A model generated the notes under the pieces. The model searched no databases. It was not told where the DNA came from and was given only the letters and a program-made list of their open reading frames with translations. The position numbers and the translations under genes are program-made. A stretch of 64,000 nucleotides of DNA from JABGQS01 sp963666505. Lineage in GTDB: Bacteria; Bacillota; Clostridia; Christensenellales; SZUA-584. The stretch covers positions 744,001 through 808,000 of the forward strand of contig CAXXXL010000003.1 in assembly GCA_963666505.2 (NCBI GenBank), read 5' to 3'. Below are positions 50,895-60,226 of the stretch, piece by piece (the first letter of the stretch is position 1; every line of letters begins with the position of its first letter).

Positions 50895-51989
50895 ATGTCA
50901 ACCTTACAACTTGGCGGTTATTTAGTCAGCACGGTGATAGGCCCGACCGAGTCCTCCGGAACTTACTATACCAACATTTACGGTTTGCATATTCAAACCA
51001 CCGAAGACGACACAGTTTTAAAGTCTGCAACGGTATATTCTAATGGCCCAAATAATTTCAATGGCAAAGTTTATGCGATTTCGGGTACGACATGGACCTT
51101 GGTTGACTCGTTTGCCTTTTCTGCAGAGGCCGAGACAGATATCGATATCGACATAAACCTGCCGATCGCCGGTGATTATTGGCTGGGTTTTGACTCAACA
51201 CATGCAGATATTAAAAGATGGCCTTTTTATTCGTTCCCTGTGCAAAAGGACGGTATAACGGTTGTTTCCGGGCGGGTTTTTGGCGGGACGAGCACGGCCA
51301 CAAACTGGTACCATTTTTATAACTTAACGTTTGAGATATCAAGTTATCCGGCAGCCGGAAGTGCAGTCTACGGCCCTTACAGTTTGCCAACATCAGCGAG
51401 TTTTAGAATGTCGGTTATTTCATGGGAACAGAGCGCGCCGGCAGGTACGAGCGTTGTGGTATCATGCGCGCTCGTTGACACCGAGCAAACCCCGGTATCT
51501 GAGGATTATCAGGTCTGTACGAATAACGGTGAAATCCCAAACATCGCTGGCGGCAAAGACCTATATATCAAGGTTGATATGGTTACGTCCAGCAGTTTAG
51601 TTACTCCGGCAATTTCCGAATTACAGTTCAGTTATGAAGGAGCTGATGACATGGCGACTGCGCGTGTGTTTTTGACAACAGCCGGGCGGCTAAGATATCC
51701 GCAAGGCGCTGTGACGGTAGGCTATACAGCTTCCGACGGCAACCTCAAAAACGCCGCTGGAACGCTCGCGGTGCCAAGTTTCAGCACAGATTTTGAACCG
51801 GACGAGGATAATTTAACGTTGTTCTTCAATCCGAATGGTGTGGAGAATTTACAGGTCGCTGATCTTGCCCTGACAGTCAACGTTGGAGAATTGACGTATA
51901 TAGAAAGCAAGGGTGGCGACGAGCAGGTACAGGTCAGCGATCTCAATCTTTCCGTTGTCGTTTATGATACAAACAATAACCCGGTTTAG
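50895..51989 (+). CDS. Beta-rich tail protein (364 aa)
   Basis: ATG follows the previous stop directly (TAAATG), after GGAGGTGG. Residues 1-150 form a jelly-roll-like domain (TLVDSFAFSAEAETDIDIDI, GDYWLGFDSTHADI). Residues 160-240 are a second sandwich (VISWEQSAPAGTSVVVSCAL), and the C-terminus contains repeats with LQVADLALTVNV and VQVSDLNLSVVV. It resembles carbohydrate-binding or adhesion modules of tail fibres. Host recognition is inferred. Confidence 0.55.
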   Translation: MSTLQLGGYLVSTVIGPTESSGTYYTNIYGLHIQTTEDDTVLKSATVYSNGPNNFNGKVYAISGTTWTLVDSFAFSAEAETDIDIDINLPIAGDYWLGFDSTHADIKRWPFYSFPVQKDGITVVSGRVFGGTSTATNWYHFYNLTFEISSYPAAGSAVYGPYSLPTSASFRMSVISWEQSAPAGTSVVVSCALVDTEQTPVSEDYQVCTNNGEIPNIAGGKDLYIKVDMVTSSSLVTPAISELQFSYEGADDMATARVFLTTAGRLRYPQGAVTVGYTASDGNLKNAAGTLAVPSFSTDFEPDEDNLTLFFNPNGVENLQVADLALTVNVGELTYIESKGGDEQVQVSDLNLSVVVYDTNNNPV

Positions 51990-51998
51990 GAGGATAAA

Positions 51999-53603
51999 AT
52001 GATAAGAGGACAAAAAGTCAATATTAAAAAAGGTCCGGCGTACAAGATGGATGTCGCGCTGCATAACAGGTTTGATGTAGAGGTTATAAGCTCCAAAACC
52101 GGGAAGGTAAAACGACGCGCCGTTGGGTTTAATCTTATACTTGACGCAATGTGGACACGGTGCGCTACGGACGCCCAATGGTTCAAGTCCATCGCGTACG
52201 GTTCGGGCAGTGGATCACTGGCAGCCAGCCGCACCGACCTTTTCACACGCGTCAGCGCAAAGACAGCCGGCACACTGACAGCTGATTTTACGCATTGGGA
52301 CCAGGGGTACGTTTCTTTCCGCCAGCAAATTCAAATAGGAGCCGGGGAGATCACGGGTACCACGTTAAAAGAGGTTGGGATAGCCTACGACAACAGCGCA
52401 GGTCATCTAATGACGCATGCACTGCTAAAAGATATGAACGGCAATACCATTACGATAACTGTTGGGGACCTGGACGTTATTAATATATACGCTACCGTAT
52501 TCGTTCGATTTGCTAGTGCAGGATACGAAGGGGGCAATGTATACCTAGCCAATATTAGTAATACTGCATATGTAGCGCGCGGAAGTTTGTTGTACGGTGT
52601 TGCCGGTTGTGCAGATATGTTCTCTAGTGCAGCACAATTCGGGAAGTACATGGCGGCATATTCGGGCCAGCCTTTTGAACCAATCCGCGAGAGTTCTCTT
52701 AGCTATGATGGTTGGGACGGGTATATTAGTTCAGTGAAAACCGGTCTTTGTACCTATAATCCGGCAACGAAAAAGATACTATGTCAATTCTCTTTAGCGG
52801 CTGGCGCTTCGTACCGTATTGGAGCGGCTGACTGCAATCCCACAGACGCAGGCGGGTGGAATGGAGTCGCAATTTTCGCTTCTCGCACCGATCCGTATCA
52901 CAGCGGCATTTGTATACGATTCCCGAACGATGCAAAGCCGTATTGCACGATAACGGACGAAGCGGTGGGAACCGGCGATGGATCTAATCTTGATTTCGCG
53001 CTTGATTTCGGGTTCATTTTGAATGACGGTTCAGCTGTAGTAAAGGTTGATGGAACAACCGTCGATTCTGAAAACTATACAATCGACTACGCAAAACCGG
53101 CGCACAACAAACTGAAATATTTTATGCGGCCGATATCAGGTGTGATCGCAGGAAGCTGTACATTTTTCAATCACGCCAACACCGGTTATGCCACATCTGC
53201 AGCTGGTGATTGGCAGATTGCAGAAAATCCGTTGTACGCGCTTTATGGCATCACTTCGTTTTATCGGCGCGCCGGTGTAAAGGTGGAAGCTTCAAATGAT
53301 CTGACTGACTGGTCGGAAGTTTGCGCAGCGACCGTAGCAACGGGAACCTTTACGGTCACGACATATAAGAATTATAGGTACTGGAGAGTCAGCACTCCCG
53401 ATGGAATATCGTCAATTCAAAATATTTTTAACGCCATTGCCAGCAGTGAAATATCGTTAACGCATTTGCATTTTGCGGCAGGGCAAGCGCCTGCAAGCGG
53501 CAAGGCCATCACAGCAACCTACCGTACCGGCAGCATATGCAAAGACGCTAACCATGTCGTTGACCTAGAACTCGAAATCTCTCTGCAAGAATATACTCCG
53601 TGA
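51999..53603 (+). CDS. Tail fibre-like protein (534 aa)
   Basis: AGGAGG precedes ATG 51999. The N-terminal 170 residues (MDVALHNRFDVEVISSKTGK, AVGFNLILDAMWTRC, FKSIAYGSGSGSLAASRTDL) look like the attachment domain shared by clostridial phage tail fibres. The remainder is beta-rich with YVSFRQQIQIGAGEITGTTL and WRVSTPDGISSIQNIFNAIA. It probably projects from the baseplate. Exact binding target unknown. Confidence 0.6.
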   Translation: MIRGQKVNIKKGPAYKMDVALHNRFDVEVISSKTGKVKRRAVGFNLILDAMWTRCATDAQWFKSIAYGSGSGSLAASRTDLFTRVSAKTAGTLTADFTHWDQGYVSFRQQIQIGAGEITGTTLKEVGIAYDNSAGHLMTHALLKDMNGNTITITVGDLDVINIYATVFVRFASAGYEGGNVYLANISNTAYVARGSLLYGVAGCADMFSSAAQFGKYMAAYSGQPFEPIRESSLSYDGWDGYISSVKTGLCTYNPATKKILCQFSLAAGASYRIGAADCNPTDAGGWNGVAIFASRTDPYHSGICIRFPNDAKPYCTITDEAVGTGDGSNLDFALDFGFILNDGSAVVKVDGTTVDSENYTIDYAKPAHNKLKYFMRPISGVIAGSCTFFNHANTGYATSAAGDWQIAENPLYALYGITSFYRRAGVKVEASNDLTDWSEVCAATVATGTFTVTTYKNYRYWRVSTPDGISSIQNIFNAIASSEISLTHLHFAAGQAPASGKAITATYRTGSICKDANHVVDLELEISLQEYTP

Positions 53604-53614
53604 GGTGATTGTTA

Positions 53615-55276
53615 ATGGCCGCCACAGAATTGCTATGGGACAGTCCGGTGGAGATTGCGCAAGACGGAAATGTCGGAGGGCTGCTCCATTATTTTAACGA
53701 GTGGGCGCAGGTGATTTATTCTTCGGCCGACGACCGCCTAAGAACGCGCACCGCTTTTGTAGCCGGCGGCGAGTTCCCGAGCGCGCAATTTAACGTGGAG
53801 CAGTATATTGACGGGGGCCTGGCTCTCACCGGCATGCGGTTTGATCATCCTTGCTTCGGGCAGGTGTTTGGCGTTTGGTGCAATGAGGGCACTCTCGTTT
53901 TTGCGTTGTATAGTTATGCAGCACAGATCTCAGATATTGTAGAGAACGCGGAGATCACCGAAAAGGTCGACAATACGATTCGCAGTCTAGCTTTATCTGT
54001 CAAGAACGCCGATAGTCTAATGTTTGAAGACGACATCAGTTTGTTTTGTCCGGGCGCTGCGCTTGATCTCGAAATGACTATGGGTGAAAGCTCGCAGTGG
54101 TACCCGATGGGTAAGTATTATCTCGATAAGTCGCCGTTTGATCCATTGTCCGATTCCTTTTCGCTGCAAGCTCGAAGCCGGTCCGGGCGGCTGCTGAAAG
54201 ACACGACGTTTGATACTTATTTTCTACCGAACAGAGCGCAGTTCAGCGGTACTGCAGCGCAGATTGTGACTGAAATCTTGTTGCTATACGGCGACGGCGA
54301 GATCGACGAGGCCGATATTATAGTGCAAGAAAACGAAGACACATTCTCTGCAACTTTTAAGCCGGAAAAGCGCGTGCTGGATGGTCTTGTTGACTGGCTT
54401 TCGGGCAAAGATACCACTACCGCAGCGGAGCACGACACACTCGAGTATGGCGATACCGGGTCCGAAGTCGCGCTGGCGCAAACGCTGGTTAACAAAGCGC
54501 TGCCAATTAGTTATACGAAACTGGTTGTAGACGGTGTTTTCGGAGACAAAACGCGTGCAGCAGTGAGATACATACAAGCACTAAAAGGGATCACGGTTAA
54601 TGGCAGCGTAGACGCGCCAACGTGGGCTGCCTTATTAATTATGCCGCTTAACTGGAAACTGCTTGAATTGTACGATGGGCGCTTTGTTGTTGGCCAGCCA
54701 GCGTTCATCGCTGCGTACAAGCCGGTCGGAAGGTATACGTTCACTCGCGGCACAGATGTGCTGACGCGAAGCATAGACAGATGTGCTGACGGGTGTTACA
54801 GCCGGGTAGGTGTCAGCTACAAATCGGAAGGCGAAGACGCGTATGTATATGCCGGCGTGGACATGTGGCCGGCATGGGCAGTACCTTCGCACAAAACATT
54901 TTATATGTCTGCGTCGGATGACGCTACCCAGGCTCAGGCACAGACCATTGCGAATAACAAAGCGGTGGCCCTTCAGTATGTCGGCGTCACCGAGCAGGTT
55001 GTAGGCCCTATTCGGCCGGAACTGCTGGTAGGTGATATTGCCCTAGTCGACAATGGCGATGAAACCGCAACCGTCACCGGTCTTATAACCTCAATAAGAC
55101 ACAAGCTTGGGTCGAGTGGGTTTTATACCACTTTCACAACGGATAGCGGTGGCGCGATCATGGAGGATACGCTTGAAGGCGTTCCGGTGGAAGTGTCCGC
55201 GATGAGCGCGGTCTGGGGAGGTGCCAACAGGCAGCGTAAGATTGCCGACCTAATAAGGGACATCTCAAGCTCATAA
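53615..55276 (+). CDS. Tail hub protein with embedded peptidoglycan-binding domain
   Basis: About 553 residues from ATG 53615, six bases after GAGGTGA. Two parts (about 1-250 and 350-550) have the gp27-like hub features of Gram-positive siphophages (LMFEDDISLFCPGAALDLEM, GRLLKDTTFDTYFL). Inserted between them, residues about 270-345 form a complete PG_binding_1 repeat (YGDTGSEVALAQTLVNKALP, VDGVFGDKTRAAVRYIQALK, VDAPTWAALL). This suggests a tail tip that docks on the cell wall. No lytic active site is evident. Confidence 0.7.
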   Translation: MAATELLWDSPVEIAQDGNVGGLLHYFNEWAQVIYSSADDRLRTRTAFVAGGEFPSAQFNVEQYIDGGLALTGMRFDHPCFGQVFGVWCNEGTLVFALYSYAAQISDIVENAEITEKVDNTIRSLALSVKNADSLMFEDDISLFCPGAALDLEMTMGESSQWYPMGKYYLDKSPFDPLSDSFSLQARSRSGRLLKDTTFDTYFLPNRAQFSGTAAQIVTEILLLYGDGEIDEADIIVQENEDTFSATFKPEKRVLDGLVDWLSGKDTTTAAEHDTLEYGDTGSEVALAQTLVNKALPISYTKLVVDGVFGDKTRAAVRYIQALKGITVNGSVDAPTWAALLIMPLNWKLLELYDGRFVVGQPAFIAAYKPVGRYTFTRGTDVLTRSIDRCADGCYSRVGVSYKSEGEDAYVYAGVDMWPAWAVPSHKTFYMSASDDATQAQAQTIANNKAVALQYVGVTEQVVGPIRPELLVGDIALVDNGDETATVTGLITSIRHKLGSSGFYTTFTTDSGGAIMEDTLEGVPVEVSAMSAVWGGANRQRKIADLIRDISSS

Positions 55277-55331
55277 GAAGTCGGAATTATGATGCACTAA
55301 AAAGTTAGCGACGTAAAGGAGGGGATTGATA

Positions 55332-55664
55332 TTGATTGAGTTCATAACAGAATATTGGTTGGAAGCCCTGTTCGGAGTAATCCTGACGGGGCTTTTGTTT
55401 ATGGTGAAAAGATTGTTTCGATTAGCTAAAAACGCACGGTGTGAAACGCATGCTGTGCGGACTGGGATCAAATGCATGCTGCGCGACAGGATAATCAACT
55501 GCCACGAAAAATATATTCAGCTTAAATATTGTCCTATAGCTATAAGGGATAGCTTGGAGGATATGTTTATGGCATACAAGACGCTCGGCGGAAATGGCGC
55601 GATTAACCATATTGTAACCGAACTGAACGACTTACCGACGATAAGGAAAGGGGACAAAGAATAA
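55332..55664 (+). CDS. Membrane-anchored phage protein of the lysis module (110 aa)
   Basis: The TTG at 55332 is seven bases from AAAGGAGGGG; a TTG two codons earlier is too close. MIEFITEYWLEALFGVILTG is an N-terminal membrane segment followed by a basic stretch (VKRLFRLAKNARCET) and a soluble helical part with conserved-looking ALGGNGAIN-like segment (YKTLGGNGAINHIV). Similar proteins precede endolysins in clostridial phages and are annotated as holin-associated or hypothetical. Confidence 0.6.
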   Translation: MIEFITEYWLEALFGVILTGLLFMVKRLFRLAKNARCETHAVRTGIKCMLRDRIINCHEKYIQLKYCPIAIRDSLEDMFMAYKTLGGNGAINHIVTELNDLPTIRKGDKE

Positions 55665-56383
55665 TGAATAACAGAGAACTGGTTGCAGAAGTATTAAAGA
55701 TGGCAGGGTTTGAGTCGCCCGTTGAGAAGGAAGCAGGCGGTATAGCCTATCACAAAGACCGCTGGGGATATGTACGGGGCGGTCAGGGTGAGCTGTACAC
55801 CGAGCAGCTTGCAAAGAAGTGGGTGAGCATGAAGCGTTCAGGTAAACCGCCTGAGTATTTTCTAACTGACGCGAAGAAGTGGTATACGCCACCGAGACGT
55901 ATCGTGGATTGCTCGGGTATGGTTGTGCAGGCGTTCAGATCTGAAGATCCGAGCTATGCTGACCGGACAGCCAATGGGTTTAAGTCTCAGTTTGAAAAGA
56001 GAGGTTATATCCGCGATATACCCGAAACGGCAGGACTGGCGGTGTGGAAAAGCGGGCACATTGGTGTATACCTCGGTAACGGTAAGGTCTGTGAGAGCCG
56101 GGGCGTGGCGTATGGCGTTGTGATTTCTGATATCAGCACACAGAAATGGACGTATTACGGGAAACTGCGATGCGTGGTGTATGACGATTCGTTTGTTGCG
56201 TTTAAGAAGGAAAAAAAGCCGGAATCGTACGTTATATACACGGTAAAGAAAGGCGACTCGCTTTGGGCTATATCGCGCAAGTACAAAACGACCGTGCGGG
56301 AGCTTGCGGAGTTAAACAGTCTAAAGAGACCGTCGCTGATATTCGCGGGTCAGAAAATAAGGATAAGGAAGGAGGTAAAGTAA
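55664..56383 (+). CDS. Phage endolysin, NlpC/P60 plus LysM
   Basis: 239 residues. The NlpC/P60 domain has Cys83 (IVDCSGMV) and His132 (KSGHIGVYLGNG). The C-terminal LysM domain is complete (YTVKKGDSLWAISRKYKTT, then LNSLKRPSLIFAGQKIRI). It should cut peptide cross-links while LysM binds N-acetylglucosamine. It shares a base with the previous stop, and the holin gene follows directly. It differs in design from the SH3b endolysin at the left end of the window, so two phages are represented. Confidence 0.92.
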   Translation: MNNRELVAEVLKMAGFESPVEKEAGGIAYHKDRWGYVRGGQGELYTEQLAKKWVSMKRSGKPPEYFLTDAKKWYTPPRRIVDCSGMVVQAFRSEDPSYADRTANGFKSQFEKRGYIRDIPETAGLAVWKSGHIGVYLGNGKVCESRGVAYGVVISDISTQKWTYYGKLRCVVYDDSFVAFKKEKKPESYVIYTVKKGDSLWAISRKYKTTVRELAELNSLKRPSLIFAGQKIRIRKEVK

Positions 56384-56566
56384 ATGATACAAAGCAGATG
56401 GACAAGCCCTGTTGCTTGGAGCGCAATAGCAGCGCTTATTTTTTTCGTCGTGAAGAACTGGATTGGGTTTGAAATCCCGGGTTGGGATGAGTTCATATCT
56501 CTGTTTATAGCAGCTGGTGTGGCGCTGGGGATATTCAACAACCCTGAAAAGAAGGACGGATTTTAA
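56384..56566 (+). CDS. Phage holin, phi LC3-like (60 aa)
   Basis: AAGGAGG precedes ATG 56384 and the gene abuts the endolysin stop. Two hydrophobic helices (VAWSAIAALIFFVVKNW and LFIAAGVALGIF) with the tail NNPEKKDGF are typical of phi LC3-type holins (short, two spans, NNPxxKxGF end). It opens the membrane at the end of infection. It is the last phage gene before the terminator. Confidence 0.9.
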   Translation: MIQSRWTSPVAWSAIAALIFFVVKNWIGFEIPGWDEFISLFIAAGVALGIFNNPEKKDGF

Positions 56567-56590
56567 AAACTGAATAACAGCATCGCGTTT

Positions 56591-56640
56591 AAGGCCTATG
56601 TCGCAGACTTTAGTGTTTGCGCTATAGGCCTTATTTTTTT
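56591..56640 (+). terminator. Terminator at the end of the phage late operon (repeat copy 1)
   Basis: AAGGCCTAT (56591-56599) pairs with ATAGGCCTT (56624-56632), with further pairing inside, followed by ATTTTTTT. Bases 56597-56642 are repeated, 40 of 46 identical, at 60104-60149. Confidence 0.8.
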
Positions 56641-56664
56641 ACAAAAAACTTAACATTCCTATCA

Positions 56665-58248
56665 TCATTTACACTGCTTAGCAGCAATTCTTCCTGTCAT
56701 AATAGCAGTAGGGCCACCGGCAGGGCTATAAACCCACTTTCCTGCAGCGTATATGTCCTGAAGCTCGGTTTTAACTGAACTGCCCATTTTAAACATATTA
56801 TTAACCACAGGGATTTCGCTCTCAAATGACCAACCTACTATTGACCCCTCTGAACTACCCACTCTCTCATAAATGGAGCAGGGTGTAGTGGAAAAACTGA
56901 ACAGTACCTTTTCCTTAATCCCTGGATATATGCTCGAGGAGATCGTCATGGTAATTTGCTCTTCAAATCTCTTTTTAAAATCTTCATACCAGCCTTTGGC
57001 GTGGATCTGTCGAGTCAGCTCATAATCAAATAGTACACTAATAATCATTCCTGTTTTACCAGGAGGCGCTGCTGCTGAATCGCGAAGCACGGGGATTGAT
57101 ATCTCAAAGGTGTTATATCGACAGAATCTTTGTAGCCATACGAAAAGCTCTTCCTTTTTTATCGTCTCCCAATGCTGCAGCAACTCTTGAAGTTCTTGGG
57201 TATGTATGGTTCCTAGGCCTTTGCGGTCCGGTGTATAAAACGAGTGACCGCTTGCCTTTTCCTGAAAATACGCAGGCGGCAAATCCAACGCAAGAAATAC
57301 TGAGAATATCGACTCCGCACCTTTGTGAGACAGGACTGCCTGCTTTTTATTGCGGAAATTGACCAGAGTCTTTTTCTTCATGCCTTTGTCATTTGTGATG
57401 CCATACAGTGTCTTTAGGTCTCCTGCCCAGATCATTTTTTTATACTGGTACTCATTTCCGTTAGAGTCCTTCAGTCGCTTGCTTTTCGCATCAACACTTG
57501 TTATTTCAGTTTGATAACTTATTTCTCCTCCCAGTTCTCCGATAGCTTCGATTAGCTTTTGAATGAATTCACCCACACCGCCTTTGGGATACAGGTAATC
57601 ATTGTAAAGAGCAAAATAGCTAAGAGCAAAGAAGACCGGGGTTTTTCTGAAAAAATGCTGCCCGATTATATCCTTAAGGGACTGATTTTTCGCCAGCATG
57701 CTCAGGTGTTCCTCGAAAGGAGTGTCCATTTTTTGAATGCGGTACATCGTTCTAATAAATTTGAGCATCCAGGATATCATAGCAGGCAACAGTATCAAAG
57801 GGTTCTTTTTCTTTTTTGAAAACAAAGGGTTATTCACACCATAGAGAACCTTCATATCCTCAATGATATCATGGATTGACTGCATAATCCGATCAACCTC
57901 AATCTTACTATTAGAATATAAATCTTTTAATACATCAGCATATTGGTATAGGCTTTCTTCTCCATCAATCCTGAGCAATCTGTCTTCTATCCCAAGAGTA
58001 ATAGGATTTGGAAGCATCTCAATATCCAAATCAAATTCCTTTATTAATGGCTTAACAAGCCCTGCGTTGACCAAAGCCCGGGCACCGGCTTCGAAGCGAA
58101 AACCGTCCCTTTCAAAGGTACTCATGAGGCCCCCACAGTTTTCATTTTTTTCAATGAGAAGAACATCTATGCCCGAGTTTGCTAAACTCAGTGTAGCAGT
58201 CAGACCTGCAATACCCCCACCTACAACAATAATATCTTTTTGCATCAT
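56665..58248 (-). CDS. FAD-dependent desaturase/isomerase-like oxidoreductase (phytoene desaturase family)
   Basis: 527 residues. The N-terminal dinucleotide fold is IIVVGGGIAGLTATLSLANS, with the FAD-binding ENCGGLMSTFERDGFRFEAG typical of CrtI/CrtISO-type enzymes. The C-terminal motif DIYAAGKWVYSPAGGPTAIM is also characteristic (the PGGG-like FAD motif). The substrate could be a carotenoid or another polyene or lipid; no other carotenoid gene is present. It overlaps the upstream SDR gene by four bases. The cargo lies between two copies of a phage terminator. Confidence 0.82.
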   Translation of the reverse strand: MMQKDIIVVGGGIAGLTATLSLANSGIDVLLIEKNENCGGLMSTFERDGFRFEAGARALVNAGLVKPLIKEFDLDIEMLPNPITLGIEDRLLRIDGEESLYQYADVLKDLYSNSKIEVDRIMQSIHDIIEDMKVLYGVNNPLFSKKKKNPLILLPAMISWMLKFIRTMYRIQKMDTPFEEHLSMLAKNQSLKDIIGQHFFRKTPVFFALSYFALYNDYLYPKGGVGEFIQKLIEAIGELGGEISYQTEITSVDAKSKRLKDSNGNEYQYKKMIWAGDLKTLYGITNDKGMKKKTLVNFRNKKQAVLSHKGAESIFSVFLALDLPPAYFQEKASGHSFYTPDRKGLGTIHTQELQELLQHWETIKKEELFVWLQRFCRYNTFEISIPVLRDSAAAPPGKTGMIISVLFDYELTRQIHAKGWYEDFKKRFEEQITMTISSSIYPGIKEKVLFSFSTTPCSIYERVGSSEGSIVGWSFESEIPVVNNMFKMGSSVKTELQDIYAAGKWVYSPAGGPTAIMTGRIAAKQCK

Positions 58249-59207
58249 AAAACAATACCTTCTTTATTTAAAAATTCTTTGGTTTCTATTAAGAGGGCTT
58301 CCGCTACCTCTAAATCGAGGGCCGGAGGAGTCAGTTCCTCTTCCGTCGTCAAATGGTAAAATACATCCGTAATTTGTGACAGTTCAGGAGAAGTGCCAAG
58401 ATAGTAAAGTGCCTCGGCGGAAACGTCCGGAGAGGCTGAGAACTTATTAATGACGTTCTTTTTATACCATTGATACCATCTGCCGTTGTCCTTGCCGGTA
58501 GCTGTCTGAACCATCCCAGGGTGCATCGCATTAATTGTTACGTTATAAGGGGCCAATTCGTCAGAAAGTAGATGCATAAACAGCAGTTGTGCGAGTTTTC
58601 CGGCCCCATAAGCTTTAATGCCGGTATACCGCCGCTTTTTCCACTGCAGATCCTCAAGATCCAAGCCCCAAACTGCAAAGCGATAGGCCTCCGAGCTTAC
58701 CAATAGAATTCTTCCTGTTCTGTCCCTCTGATACTTTGGAATCAGCATTTTGTTAATGATTAATGGGCAAAGGTAATGAATCGCAAAGTTAATTTCGAGA
58801 CCAAAAGGAGTTTCGGTACGAGATTCCAAGTGCACACCAGCATTGTGAATCAGCACGTCGATTGGTTTTTCTAGAGACAGTAGGTGTTGCCCTACCCGCT
58901 GTATATCTGATATAATCGCCAAATCCGCAATGACATATTCAACTTGGGCACCGAATTCTTCAGCTATTTCTTTTTTTACTGACTCTGATTTCTCAAGATT
59001 TCTATTGACCATCAGGATATGAGCACCCATAGAAGCGTATTTGCGCGCAGTATAGTAACCGATCCCCGATGTTGTCCCGGTTATTACAACAAGTTTATCC
59101 CGAAACGACTCCGAATTCTTTTCTGGTTGACGTTTCATATTCTTGATCATAGCATATACGTTTGACCATTTATATTTGGACCAGTATTTTTTAACTGCAG
59201 CATTCAT
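58245..59207 (-). CDS. Short-chain dehydrogenase/reductase
   Basis: 320 residues from ATG 59207, seven bases after AAAGGGG. After a 35-residue basic head: TGTTSGIG cofactor loop, HNAG (IHNAGVHLES), catalytic Ser (ILLVSSEAYRF) and the YGAGK pair (Tyr-x3-Lys). NAD(P)-dependent oxidation or reduction, related to retinol-dehydrogenase/WWOX-like SDRs by the DLEDLQWKKRRYTGIKAYG segment. Coupled to the desaturase-like gene (ATGA), so both probably act on the same hydrophobic substrate. Confidence 0.88.
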   Translation of the reverse strand: MNAAVKKYWSKYKWSNVYAMIKNMKRQPEKNSESFRDKLVVITGTTSGIGYYTARKYASMGAHILMVNRNLEKSESVKKEIAEEFGAQVEYVIADLAIISDIQRVGQHLLSLEKPIDVLIHNAGVHLESRTETPFGLEINFAIHYLCPLIINKMLIPKYQRDRTGRILLVSSEAYRFAVWGLDLEDLQWKKRRYTGIKAYGAGKLAQLLFMHLLSDELAPYNVTINAMHPGMVQTATGKDNGRWYQWYKKNVINKFSASPDVSAEALYYLGTSPELSQITDVFYHLTTEEELTPPALDLEVAEALLIETKEFLNKEGIVL

Positions 59208-59331
59208 AAGACAACCCCTTTGTGTGCTCCTCACAATATCATAAGCTTTTTTATTTTTGAATATTTAAAAGTAATTGGTACACTATTTATTGCCTATTGT
59301 AATGTATTTGAATCTGTGATTCAATATATTA

Positions 59332-59943
59332 ATGAAAACATATACAATAACAAAAACAATCCTGACTATTTTTATCGTCATAATGGCAGGCATAATAGGG
59401 TTTGCAGTTATTTTTCAAGATGCCTTTGTTACTCTTTTAAAAAATCCCGCTTTGCTAAAACATGCTCGCTTTTTGCATATTATTGCCATCTCTCTGTTCT
59501 TTGCAAATGCAATTGTTGGTATTTTATGGGAGAGCCGGAGCCTTGCCTCGGGCAGTAAAGAAATTGTTCTACATACTTACAACACAGTGGCGTTTCTGGA
59601 CTCCCTGTTTTCATCTCCGCTGATTATTCTTTCTCTGCTAAGCGGCCTTTCTCTAAGTTTTTAGATGAGCGACTTCTGGCAGATTGGTTGGCTATCCGTT
59701 AGCTTTCTTCTCTTTGTGCTCTCAGGTATTATCTGGATTGCATCTGATATACCAACACAGTACAAGGTTAAACGACTCATATCTCGGCTTAGTCAGGATG
59801 ATGAAACACTTCCCAATGAACTTGTCCGGCTTTTGAAACTACGCTGGTGGATTAGCATGGCCGGTGTTTTGCCCTTGGTGGCTGTCTTTATTCTGATGGT
59901 ATACAAGCCAGATATCACAGCTGTGGCAGATTGGTTCCACTAG
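59332..59943 (+). pseudogene. DUF2269-like integral membrane protein gene split by in-frame TAG
   Basis: One reading frame runs from ATG 59332 to the stop at 59941-59943, interrupted only by TAG at 59662-59664 after LLSGLSLSF. The next codon is ATG (MSDFWQIGW). Four to five hydrophobic helices are visible over both halves (ILTIFIVIMAGIIGFAVIF, FLHIIAISLFFANAIVGILW, LSVSFLLFVLSGIIWIASDI, WISMAGVLPLVAVFILMVY). The combined length and helix order fit DUF2269-type proteins, which need both parts. It may be a nonsense mutant, a stop-restart pair or sequencing error. Divergent from the SDR gene. Confidence 0.6.
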
Positions 59944-60226
59944 CTTTTCAATGTTTTTCAGAGGAAATCCCACCAGTTTTGAAAATAATAAATAAACCTG
60001 AATAAAGGATTGACGCGAGCCGAGGATTTTTATTTTTTTGTGATTGAAAATCCCGGCATCGTTTTATCAAAGGTACTATACTGTTCGCTATTTATAGTTG
60101 GTCTATATCGCAGACTTTATTGTTTGTGAAATAGGCCTTATTTTTTTGCACACAAACCGTCCGATTTTACATCCTCCCATGGCTTATATCGAGAGCTTCG
60201 GTCTTGGGTTCAAAGGAGGTAGGTTT
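59944..60226. other. Gap with terminator copy 2, no gene
   Basis: About 280 AT-rich bases. The terminator-like repeat copy lies at 60104-60149. The remainder up to the AAAGGAGG of the next gene contains no supported feature. Confidence 0.4.
60104..60149 (+). repeat. Terminator-like direct repeat copy 2
   Basis: Matches 56597-56642 at 40 of 46 positions including the loop and T run. Upstream bases GGTCTAT still pair with ATAGGCC, so a hairpin terminator can form. No gene ends directly upstream of it, which suggests it was separated from the phage late operon by the insertion of the cargo genes. Confidence 0.7.

Noticed and set aside
37838..55664. Diversity-generating retroelement in the tail fibre region
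   Set aside because: No reverse transcriptase gene and no template/variable repeat pair were seen.
56597..60149. The terminator-like repeats as attL and attR of an integrated element
   Set aside because: Each copy can form a complete hairpin with T run, so duplication of a terminator explains them; no recombinase lies between them.
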